From the NCBI RefSeq assembly GCF_020520425.1, contig NC_079491.1:27829449-27893448 (forward strand): 64,000 bases of DNA. Reading direction: 5' to 3'. The translations under genes and the position numbers were made by a program. The stretch is from Spinacia oleracea. Taxonomy: Eukaryota > Streptophyta > Magnoliopsida > Caryophyllales > Amaranthaceae. The notes beneath the pieces were generated by a model. It searched no databases, was not told where the DNA came from, and saw nothing but the letters and a program-made list of their open reading frames with translations. Shown here piece after piece: positions 22,623 to 33,700 of the stretch. Positions within the stretch are counted from its first letter, which is position 1, and the number at the start of each line of letters is the position of its first letter.

Positions 22623-23095
22623 GATAAAACCAAATGCGTTGTGCGTAATACTATATAACCTATAACCGATTACGATATATTTTGTAATTATTTACCTAGA
22701 TAATCGGTTCTCCATGGATAACTGTAATTGTTGATTGTTGTTGGTGGTGTTGTTGTTGTTGATGTTGTTGATGTTGTTGATGTTGTTGTTGTTGTTGATA
22801 GAATTGGTTGTCGATGAATTTGTGGAGTGTGTGATGATTAGGTTGAGCGTTGACTGCAACAAAAATTTAAAAATCAATGTCCGACGTTATTAAATTGTAA
22901 AAACCAATGATATTCCATAGTATTTTTCATCTGAAGTGACGTAACCAACAAAAACTTAAAGACTATGGAATACTCCGTATGATTTATTATGGAATAAGAT
23001 TTACAATTTTATGTACTACCCAATACGATTTAGAATTATTATGTATATATTTTTCTTTAATTATGTAGGACTTAAGATTTTCTGGATTATACACA
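22623..23095. other. Intergenic, GTT/GAT microsatellite
   Basis: An imperfect (GTTGTTGAT)n tract covers about 22728-22800. No gene seen. Confidence 0.5.
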
Positions 23096-23650
23096 ATGGA
23101 CGATCAATTAATGAAGACTAATGATGTTGAATTGGAATTTAAAGACATTAGTGAAGATGACATTGATGATTCCAGTAGTGAAACTAAGTTATTAGCCGAC
23201 GAAGTTGAGCCATCCAAAGAGAAGGCAATTGACTACTTTATTAATGAGCAAATATGGGATAAGATTGGTAAATACTAGAAGATTATGATGTAGATGACAT
23301 GGATATGCTCAAGTAGAAGACATTGGAAGAGTGTATTGATTTCTAATACACCTACGAAAAGGTTAAAGGTTTTGGAGTTCGAAAGGATTCAACTACTAAA
23401 AGCAGAAAAGATGGACACCTAATTTCAAAGAAGCTAGTGTGTCGTGTGCAGGGTCAAAGAAATCAAAAGTGGATCAATTTACCAAATAGAAAATAAGAAC
23501 CGAAACCAATAATTGTGTAGATTTAATTGTCCGACATTCATTCAATTTAAATTTCATGAAGAGTACAAGTTTTGAAAAGTTGGAAATTTCACGCAGAACA
23601 TTGTCATGACATGGCAAAACCAAAACATGTTCCTTATACCAGGTAAACAT
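23096..23650 (+). pseudogene. FAR1/FHY3-related (FRS) or MULE-transposase N-terminal relic
   Basis: An acidic 60-codon frame (23096-23278) is followed by stops and then by VKGFGVRKDSTTKSRKDG and ISKKLVCRVQGQ (about 23370-23460), which closely match the FAR1 DNA-binding domain. A shifted frame then gives HAEHCHDMAKP near 23590-23630, matching the C-terminal Cys/His part. FAR1-family proteins are transcription factors derived from Mutator-like transposases. At least one frame change and several stops make this copy dead. There is no downstream MULE or SWIM domain. Confidence 0.7.
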
Positions 23651-23921
23651 TGTGCATTATTCTTATTCATTTAATAAATATTAACTTTTATTGTCCATTA
23701 TTTGTGTTGTTATATTTTCCAAATTGGAGAAATATTATAGAAGGCTTACTGATGTGGTCAATTAATTCCATTTGAGCATTGCACTATACGTATTGCAAAG
23801 GTTCCTAAATATGGCATGGTTGTTTCATTAGCTTCAAACAACTATTGCAACACACACTAAGTCAACAATCCATGAAGATGGTAAGGGCCCTTGCATCAGC
23901 TCATAAATTGTTGCATTAGAT

Positions 23922-26900
23922 TGTAATTCCTCGTATTTTTCTGAATTTATAAATATATTTTATTTTATTTGTAAAGTATTTTTGGGACTTTTAGAAATTA
24001 GATTGCATTTAATGATGATTTAAATGTATTTATTTAAAATAATATAATTATTATTTTATTATATTCCGAAATAAATTAAATAGTTTTATTATTTTATTTT
24101 AAAGTTGGAAGATTTACTGGGTCATGTTTTAAATAAATTCCGAGCCCAATCCAATGCAGTTGGTGAACCCAACAGAGTTTAAAAGCTTCTAATCCTAGTC
24201 CAAACTAAATTTTCAAAGCCGAATGCAACCCCCTAAACCTAAGCCCACTAGGGATTAGAAACCTATAAATACACTCCTCCCTCATTAATGATCCCCCTTT
24301 AAAATTTTAGAAATTCTCTCTCCTCCCTTGTGCTCTCTCTCTCCTTTCGGCCCTCTCTCCTTCGTTCGTCCCTTGCCCGCAAGCAACCGAGCCGCTGCTC
24401 GTTGCCTTTCTCGTGCCTGCGTGCTCGTGCCTCTCGCACAACACCTCTCGCCTCTCGCTCACACTCCCTCGCGTCTCTCTCGTCGTGCTCTCGCCCAGCA
24501 TGCACGCCCATCGTTGCGTGTTGATGTTGTTGTGTTGCGTCGCTGTGCTGATGTCCCTCGTATGCTCGCCTACACACTCGCCCACACTCACATTCTCTCG
24601 CTTGCTCGCGCCTGCTGCCGAGCCGAGCCTTGCTCTCGTCGCATGTTGCCGTGCGACACCGCCCCTGTTGCTTGTTATTTCGATGCCTCGCGCACACACG
24701 CACACGACCTCGTGTGTGTTGTGTGTTTTGTTGTGTTCTGATAATTATTTTTGACCCAATTACATTCAATTCGTGATTGTACCGTGTTAGACGTCGGTTT
24801 GGTATAATTCTCTTCTTCCTTGCCTATTCTATTTTAATTCCTTATTTTAAAATTATATTATTATTATTGATTTTGATTAATTAAACTGCTGGGAACGGTT
24901 ATGAACACCGTATTGTGATGTTTTACGTGTTTGAATTCATGAGGATGATTTTAAATAAAAGATTTATTATTTTCAGATTTGATTATTTATTAAAGCTTGA
25001 ATTTTTAACGATTAAACGTGATTTTTATGGTTTTTAATATTAGGGTTTTAATCATAATATAATGGGTAATTGATTTGCATAATTTAAAGTCGTTTTCAAT
25101 TATGGAAATCAAATCTAATTTTCAGATTTAATTCAAAGCTTTAAAGTGTTGATTTTAATGATTTTAAAGGCGAAATATCAATATTTTCGTACTAGGACTT
25201 TAGTTGTTCAAGTAAGACTATTATTGTAAGTATGAACAACCAATTTCTAATTAAATCAAAGGTTTAAAAATTCTTAAAAGTTGCTGGAAATTTAGTAAGC
25301 ATGGATAATAACTAAGTTTCAGTATTTTAATTATAGGAGGTGATTTCTAGCCTTGATTGTGATTCGCAAAGTGGCCCCCGTACTTAGATATCCGAGGTAC
25401 GTACATGCCTAGGGTGGCCACCAAATTCATGAGGACTATGTGATTATTATTATTTGTGAATCTTGTGACTGGATGTATTATGGAATTCATGTTTGATTGG
25501 TGAACAAGCATGTTGTGGTTTATTTTTGAATTGTAAAGCCTATGCGAACAGTCATGTTGTGATCTATCATAATCGCTGAATTATGTCAAGCATGTTGTTC
25601 AAGTTTATATGCATGTATGAGTGTTTCACAGGCAAGGGATTATGTTTATGCTATTGTACGGGATGTCTAGCATACTTTGAGCCAAGTTTTATGCCGCCGT
25701 GCATCATTTATTCTACCCCGCTGTAGGGTATGATTGAGAAGTTTATGTGAATTGAACTAAGGATTATTCATGCTATGGGCACACCCCGCTTGTTAACTGG
25801 CAATGTCGGGTTATCTCAATAGTATATTGAGAAGGAACAATGGGAGTAATATCACTTGAGTCCTATGTTTGATTACAAGTCCTAAAGGATTAAAATGAAG
25901 TGCCATTGTTGGTTGCTTGTATTTTATGACTTGTTGTTGTGTCTTGAGTTCACCTTGTGCATAAAATATTAATTAACCTAAAGTGCAACCCGAAAGAGCT
26001 TCAAAACTCTTGGAACATAGATATCTTGAGTATGAACAATGGGGGGGGGTCTTGCCGAAAAATTTGTACTCCTTGAATGATACAAGACGTTGTTTCATTC
26101 TTTCTTTTAAGTGCGGGAATTCCGTCGGTATGGGCCGACAATCGGTATGATCCGACTTTCATTTATTTAATTATTGTTTTGGTGTGTGGTTGGCTTCCAA
26201 CACCCCTTTTCTTCCTTGTATGGATATTTGTGTTTTACCCGTTCGAAGCTAGTTCTTAATTAATATATGAGTGAAGAGTCGTGTCAAGTGTCGAGTCTTA
26301 TCTCCATGATTACTTGTTATTAAATGGCTTTGCATGTGGATTATTATATCGTTGAGTGAAGCATGTTAGTTTAGGATTCCATTATAGCTTGTTCGTACTC
26401 AGCTTTCGCTGACTTCGTGCTTCATGTTTTCTTCGGTCATGGTCTTTGCCTTAATGACCCTATGATGATCCATCATTGCATTTGCGTTGTTGGGGAGTAT
26501 ATTTTAAATAACAGGTTTGTAGAGATAACTTGCGGGAGAAGTTATCGACATGGGATTGAGTTTGAGAGATGATTCCTTTTCCGCATTTATAAACTGTATA
26601 ATTATTTTTTTAAGTCATGACTACTTTATTTACTTAAACTTTTAGTTAATGGATTTTGAACTATTTAATGTTTTGGTTTTGGGCCTAAATGGTTCCGAGT
26701 TATAAGATGGCCATTAACTATTTATTATGTTTGAAAGTTAGTTAAATTTCGCTGCATAATTCTGGTAAATAGCCAGGGCCGGCTAAAGGGCGGTCCAATC
26801 GGACCTACAGCACCGGGCCACATAATTTTTGGGGCCCAAACGAAATTGTGTTGGTTAAACTCCCAAGATTTTTTTTATATATTCAACCGCTGCTCTAGTA

Positions 26901-27240
26901 ATCAATCTATGATATTTGTCTCAGTTGGTAAGGGGTATTTTTTTTTTTCCTGCTTTTTTCGTGGCTGTCAAACTTTTCCCATCTATTTCTAAAATTAACC
27001 CACATCAAACGTTAAATCATATTATTAATTTGACTCTATATTTTGTAAAAATAAAATAATATTAATATAATAATTATGAGTTTTATATTAAATAATTGTC
27101 TGTAAAAATTTTAGGGGCTCAATATCTATATTTAGCACAGGGCCTCCAAATTGTCGGAGACGTCCTTGTAAATAGCCTTAGTCGTTATCACGGTGGCGGT
27201 AATATCTTGGTAATTCCTATATTTACGTTGGAAAATACTC
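23922..27240 (+). mobile_element. Probable long solo or truncated LTR (Ty3/gypsy-like), with a hAT inserted
   Basis: It starts TGTAATTCCTCGTATTTTTC, like chromovirus-type LTR starts. A plausible promoter (CCTATAAATACACTCCTCCC near 24262) precedes a strongly CpG-rich stretch (24340-24740). The 3' part contains ACTTAGATATCCGAGGTACG, TACCCCGCTGTAGGG and CGGTGGCGGTAATATC segments I associate with long gypsy LTRs. No gag or pol is present and the 3' boundary is uncertain, so the right edge is approximate. The open frames in the CpG-rich part are artefacts of composition. The hAT element at 26774-27168 is nested in it. Confidence 0.5.
26774..27168. mobile_element. hAT-like element, 395 bp, TSD TAAATAGC
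   Basis: The left end CAGGGCCGGCT and right end GAGACGTCCTTG are degenerate inverted repeats (the right end is a decayed GAGCCGGCCCTG). A perfect 8-bp duplication TAAATAGC flanks it (26766-26773, 27169-27176). Removing the element restores a continuous LTR-like sequence. Non-coding. Confidence 0.88.
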
Positions 27241-27247
27241 TCTTTCA

Positions 27248-27420
27248 TTGTTTGATTCGGCTATTGCGGGCCTTGCTATCAGCACGCATGCAGGAAAGCC
27301 CACTACTACCAGCGACTTGTGCGTGCTGCTTGGCCTATGCGGCAACACAAGCATCACGGCCAGGTTTTTTCATATTGTTAAAGTACTCATTGAGACGAAT
27401 CAAACAAGACTACACATGAT
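27248..27420 (+). pseudogene. Possible O-methyltransferase fragment (weak)
   Basis: A frame reading HAGKPTTTSDLC then SITARFFHIVKVL resembles the N-terminal dimerisation region of plant O-methyltransferases, where HGKP.TLSDL and a later RLMRLL-type helix occur. There is no catalytic domain nearby and an overlapping frame is longer. This is a guess from motif memory. Confidence 0.25.
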
Positions 27421-27520
27421 TATGTTTTTTCCTTATATATTGAACGTAATTCATAAGATTCTCTTTCATTGTGAATAATGTCAAGATTTTAAATGTAAAA
27501 ACATTTAGATTCGGAGGAGT

Positions 27521-27587
27521 TCGACAAAAATAAAATAAAATAACTTAGAAAGCTCGACACAAAAATAAAATAAAATAACTCGGAAAG
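27521..27587. repeat. Tandem 33-35-bp repeat upstream of the phosphohexomutase gene
   Basis: Two copies of a unit built from TCGACA, AAAATAAAATAAAATAAC and GGAAAGC/AGAAAGC lie at 27521-27552 and 27553-27587, about 150 bp before the start codon. A CT-rich probable 5' UTR follows. Whether it affects expression is unknown. Confidence 0.6.
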
Positions 27588-27735
27588 CTCGACCAACTCC
27601 TGGACTTTCTCTCCCTCTCTTTTCCACTGTTATCATCTGATCAACTTTTCATTTGTTTGCGAAGAATTGATCTTCAGCAATTCTTCGTGATTATCATTTT
27701 CAGTTTTCTCGATTATTTCACAGATTCCCACCACC

Positions 27736-30700
27736 ATGGCAGGTAAATTGCATTTTTTTTTGTTTTTAATAATTAATTTCTCATTCTTAAATACATAAGT
27801 TAGAATTTAAATCGCGTTTTTGAATTTTAGTTGTGGGAGTACTCGATAATTTTCATTATACTGGGTCTTAAATTTAATTATTAATTATCTTCAGCAATCG
27901 TGTTGTTCAGCAGGTGACAGTGATGAACTAATTTTGATTTTATTGCGATTTATGTGTTTTTTCTGTTAACGCTGTTAATTAATTGAAAATCTATTGCTCG
28001 ATAACTCGAGTAAATCAACTACCATGTTTAATCCAGGCTAATTTCTTACTGGGGAGTTGTCTAACTACCTATGTTGATGGATTAATGTAAATTTCGTCAT
28101 TTATGCACTTCAATTGAGCTAGTTTCTGGGTGTTCCGTGCTTGTAGATGTGAGAGGATGTAAAATTACACCCGAATGTAGGATGTAGGAATGTAGGATGG
28201 ATATTGTATAGTGATTGAGGATGCTCTTATAGTTTATGTTATATATGGAGTAGATAGGATTTTGTAGCAGTGTATTAGTGATTTAATTTTAAGTTACAAT
28301 TAGGTTTGATTTTGGTGTAAATAGAATTGGCACCTTCATCGAACAATCTCATACTCGTCATTTTTGTGGATTTTTCTTGCTTGCACCAAGTAAATGATAA
28401 ATGTAGATTTTCCTCCGAATTTATACTGTTCTATAACCATCTTTTGCTCAATGCAATAATGGACAAAACATGTCGATTTCATAAAATGTTTTCAAGCAAA
28501 ACTTAAAAATAAATGAACCCAAAACAGCGCTCACATTATCAAAGGTTTTCAATTCTATTTCTGATAAGAATTGCAAATTTTCATGCAGCGGTGTCAGGGA
28601 AGATTTTCCAAAATGTTTCTGTTGCACAATACTCCAAACAAAATAGTCAATTCCATCCCCAATGCAGAAGAGACTCTTTTACCTCAAACTTGCGCAGCTT
28701 ACTCCCATTAAAGGGAAGGAAGCCAGCATGGAACCGTACCTTGGCCATGCAGTTGCGCACTTCGTCAATATATCAGAATGGTTTTGTTAGTGGAGGAAGT
28801 ATTTGCTGCAATGGTCTGTTGTAGACTCTCATTTCCTAGATCTTTATGTAGTGTGACCGTAGTGTTCTAGCAATCTGTTTAGTGTTTGGTCTTGGGTTTG
28901 GTGTTATTACTGTTTGACTGGTTCCACTCTATTACGATTTATGAAAATGCAATCACTTTTTCTGGTTGCTCGCTTGCTTTTCAAAATCAAAATTTCACAA
29001 CTTGATCAACATTCATATTTTGTTATGCTATTGCAGCTGCTTCATCTTCCACAGAAGTTCGACCCCTTGAAAAGAGTGACTTTCTTAAACTTCAGAATGG
29101 CAGGTAAGAGGGCATTATTCATTATATGGCTGTATTGTTCCAATTCCACAGTCTACAACTCTACATGAAATGCATTTGAGAAATGTTGTATTTTCCAACT
29201 CTTTGTATGATATGATTTGTTTATATTTGTGGCGTTGCAAATTTGAGGTGCATGGTTCCATGCTTTCATACTTGAAGATGAACAACTTAAAAAAAGACAT
29301 ATGTGTAATCTAGTATAGTAGCTTATTTGGATCCTTGAATTATATAACATTTTCATAATCAATCTATGGTTAAATTTCAGAACTCATTGAAAGTTATGTT
29401 GTTAGCAAGAGTTTCTATAAAATATGGTGTATTTTGAAGTTTACCATTTCCAATATCCTTTAATACGTCACAGTCTGACACCCTGATGTCATACCTCATA
29501 TCCTGATGAAACCAAAATTATAAGTTGAAGCTTTCATGCCTCCAGTCCAGACTGGATGCAAATTCACAATTTTGGGAGCTATCCGTTGATAATAGCCTGG
29601 TTGGAAAAGTGGTTTTAATCCCATATGTTGAAAATTATGTTTTATAAAACTGAGCAGTGGGAAAGTGAGAAAAGTATATGCTTTGAGTCTGTAGTAGAGA
29701 TTAGAGGATATTGTCAGAAGGTAAATTGTGAATAATATGAGTATGTTACACTGTAGCAATTTAGCATAATGTTGAATCTACTAGCTTTTTTCTTTATTAG
29801 CTTATCCAAATTGAATTAATATGGAACGAGCAGTGTGGATTGACCAATTGATGTAGTCCGATGTGGTAATTACCTTTAACGTAGTTGAGGATGAATACAA
29901 TTAGTACCAACACTAATTCGTGAAATTAGAAATAGCAAAGGCTAGTATTTGAAGAGAAACATTAGTAGCTAACAGGTTATAGAAATCTTCTTCAACATAC
30001 TAAATACACCTGCAATCTTCTAGAAAAGAGCATAGCACTAGTGTTTATTTATTTTAGGCCCATTCTATCAAGGTAAAACCTCATATTAAATTGTCTCAAA
30101 AAAAACCCGTATATCTGAGATCGGAGTAGATTTTTAAAACTTAAAGGGTGGTTTGTTTACATTTTGGAGGTAAACTGTAATGTCTCACAATAAAATTATA
30201 CTTTGAACAGTTTCACCCAAAACTTACATTTTTCCGGATGGACCATTGGTCATGCCGGTTTATTCAATGTTTGGCACTAGTCAAGGCACGTGACGTGGCA
30301 TAAAAGGAAAATAGAGGAAGAACATTTTAAGTTTTATTGCTGAGAAGGAAGTATGGGAATGCATTGCCAGTATACCTACAAGGAAGCATCCTTTTGATTT
30401 TCTATCTATGACGTGGATTCTCTTTCTGTAACTTAAGTGTTTTAATCTTGAATTCTTGGTCGACTTTGAATGCTATATGGCATAGAAGAAATGTGAAGCT
30501 GATACGTGATACCCAATAGTCCAATACCTTCATACTGGGCTCCCTGGGCTTTCTTGTTTCATGAAGGATTTTACGGTTTCTAGCACTTGTTGGAAAACCT
30601 AATTAATATTTAGTCTCTTCAATTCTTGTGAAACTTCTTATATACCTACAGTTGAGTGTTCATGGTTACCTACAAAGTAGTAATTACTTGAAGGTTTTAT

Positions 30701-33700
30701 CTCCTCATCCCTCTTCTTTAGTTTTTCCTCTTTTTTTTTTCAATTGCACCCTTTGCCTTTTATGGAAGTTACATATTAATTGCACCATTTCCTTTTATGG
30801 TACGATTTCACATGCTTTGGTTTGAATATCCACTTTACTCTTATTCACATTTCACATTTCACATTTAACACGTACTGTTTTTTTTTTCTGGGGTAAAATA
30901 AGCAAAATGTATTGATCAAAATATTCATTACAACCTATCAACTATAAGATGAAGGGAAAACTTTCAAGGAAGGACTTTCCTTTTCCCACCTTAAGACAAC
31001 CTATCTGGCCAAAACAAGCCAAAAAGAACAGAAGAAACATCTTTACAGGCTTTCTAACCATTCTTTATCTATGGTACTAACTTTGTTAGTTATAATCTAT
31101 ACAAGTCTCGACTTTACACTATATTTGATTCTACCGATAGCTGTATGAACATTCAAAACTTTTTGATTCCGTAAAGACTCATTTTCTAACTTGCCAAATG
31201 GTGTAAGCAGTTGTAATCAAAGCTGAGGCAATTACTCTCCTTCTGAATGCAGACCCTCTGTAGGTTCTTCTCGTAAGGAGTTGGGGAATGGACTTCTGAC
31301 TTGTACTGATTCCAAGCCATAACAAGACATCAGTTATACATTTAGAACTATAGACACAATCCTTCATGAGTTGACAATGTGTCTCTGTAGCATTCCCACA
31401 TATTAAGCATCCATCTTCGATAATAAAACAAGGTGAGGTAACATTTACCATTGTTACCTCACCTTTTAGTCTTTTTGTTTTTTTATCACATGGACAATTA
31501 TGATGTTTACTATTTTTCTTAATCTTTGTGCTCAACCCAAATGGTGCAATTTAAAAAAAATAACCCGGAGGAAGTAAGTGGGTTGGTAACATCCCTTGTA
31601 TTTGACTATTGTTGTCAGTATAGTAACTACAATTTTTTACTTTTATCGTTTAAGGTGTTATAGATAAGTAGAATTAGAGAAAAAGATTAAGTTTAATAGG
31701 AGAAGAAGATGAATGTGATTAACCCCCAACCCCACCCCCAACCCCTTAAGCCAGTTTATTACCCGGGGGGGTGGGGGATTCCAAAGTAGGTAGTTGTAGC
31801 CTTGTAGACCTTCCATTTCTCTTGAAAGTTTCAATAGATTACAATTCAATATTTTAGGAGAATGGATGGTCAAAGTTAAAGAATCAGGATCTTGTATCCT
31901 TTCTTTCGGGGCTGACAAGATTGATAAATTTCAAGGATTTCTTGTAGTGTGGAGCTAGTAGTGATAGAAAGTCCCATTTGGTGAAGTCGAATCTGTTGTG
32001 TCAGCTGAAAGGAGGTTATGGGGTTGAGAGGTTGATTTTAAAGACTGCTGTTCCGGTGGGAGGTGGTTGCGGCGTTTTCCTTTTGAACCTGGCTATGGGT
32101 TACTCCAAAATTGGTGAGATGCAGAGTGGGTTGTGTCTTATGTTTGTGCGTGAAGATTTGTTTTACAAGTATTTGTCTTCTCCTCGTTTACGAGGTTGAA
32201 ATACTGCGATGGTTGTCACGTTAGTTATTGGGAAGATGTCTGGAGAAGGGAGCAACCGTTTTATGTCTGTTTCCCCCGATTATATTATCAGTCCACTTAC
32301 CTGACTCCGACACGCCGCCCTTTCCATTTTTTATGTTTCCAATGTGTGGAATCTTCATTTAACGGGGTATCCAAGACTCCACGTGAGGGCCATGAGAGTT
32401 AGATAGAGGAGCTTACCTTGATTTTCCTGGTTTTGTCTCCACCGTTACTGGAGGTAAAGGATACTGGCAGGTGCTTGGGGATTCTGCTGGAAATTTTGCT
32501 CGAATTTTTTTGGGTTTGCTTATCTTTGCGACCAAAGTGCCCCAATTTTTCTGTTAACTCACCGATTTATTTGGAAAGCTAGAGTTCCTCTAAAGGAGAA
32601 ATTATTTGTGACTCTTGGTGATGGGTTAAGTCAGCACTAATATTGTGTGTCGAAAAAGACGACTGGGGGCGGTTATCTTGCTGGATATGTGCATGTTGTG
32701 TAGTGCAAATAGTGAGTCTTGTACACAAGTTTTACTTTACTGTGAGATGACCAGTAGTACTTGGAGGATGCCTTTTGTTGTCCATGGGGAGTATTCCCTT
32801 GTACTGTTTTGGTATTGATGCAAGTTTGTTTTGTGGGCTTCGGTAGGGCGAAGGAGAAGATGTTGTGGGCTAATGCTTTTATGGAGATTCTGTGGTCCTT
32901 GTTAAAACGACATGCGCATGTTTCTCAGGAATTGCACTAACCTCCACTAACTAGTGATTAGGGCATCTTTGTGGTTTGGCAGCGGGGACTTTTGACAGTA
33001 ACTCAGTGGGGAACTTTTAGAGAAACTGGTCCAAGTTGCAATCTTATCTTATTGCTATGAGGAATTTGAGGACAACTTTTCCTATGGTAATTTGTATCTG
33101 CTGTTTATTTATTACAAATTCTTCATAACAAATAAAAAAAATCCTAACTTGTATTTGTTCAATAAAAGCTTTGAAGACAAAGATCACTGCTGAATGCCTA
33201 AATGTTCACGAAGAATTGGACTTATGAAGTTTAAGAGACTCATTTTCTCATGTCTTCCAGAATAAATCAAGTTCAGCATTCTGCTGTCATAAACATGAGT
33301 GATACTGGTTTAGCAAGGACATTTAATAATGTGGCAAATAATTTCCCTATCTGATAAGGAAAAGAATTGGCTGAACACCAAAATTCTTCACCACGTACTG
33401 CCTGCACTCCTTTCTTTCATCAGCATAATGGATAAATAAAAGACATAGAATAAACAGGCAAATGTTGTTTGTATATTGCATTGGGGACTTGGGGTAGCCA
33501 TGATCTGGAGTCCGGAGATATTTTGCAGATGTTGTCACTTGAGTTGGTTTTTGGTTAAAATTATACGGAGTACTAACTTGGAAGGTGCCTTTTCAGCAAA
33601 TTTCCCAATTACTGTTTGCAGATCAACTACCGTAAATCATCTATTTGTTTATGACTTTGGCAGCATTTATTTCAATAGTGTACTCTGTATTTGATTACTG

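Noticed and set aside
24299-24769. Long overlapping frames (up to 156 codons) on both strands
   Set aside because: They lie in the CpG-dense LTR-leader block. Low AT content removes stops on both strands, and the proteins are Arg/Ala/Ser-rich with no domain.
27096-27419. 107-codon plus-strand frame
   Set aside because: It starts inside the hAT element and crosses its right border and target duplication, so it cannot be an ancestral gene.
28513-28824. Single-exon 103-codon gene
   Set aside because: Its second half is exon 2 of the phosphohexomutase-like gene. Using the acceptor at 28588 and donor at 28814 gives a transit peptide in frame with the following exons.
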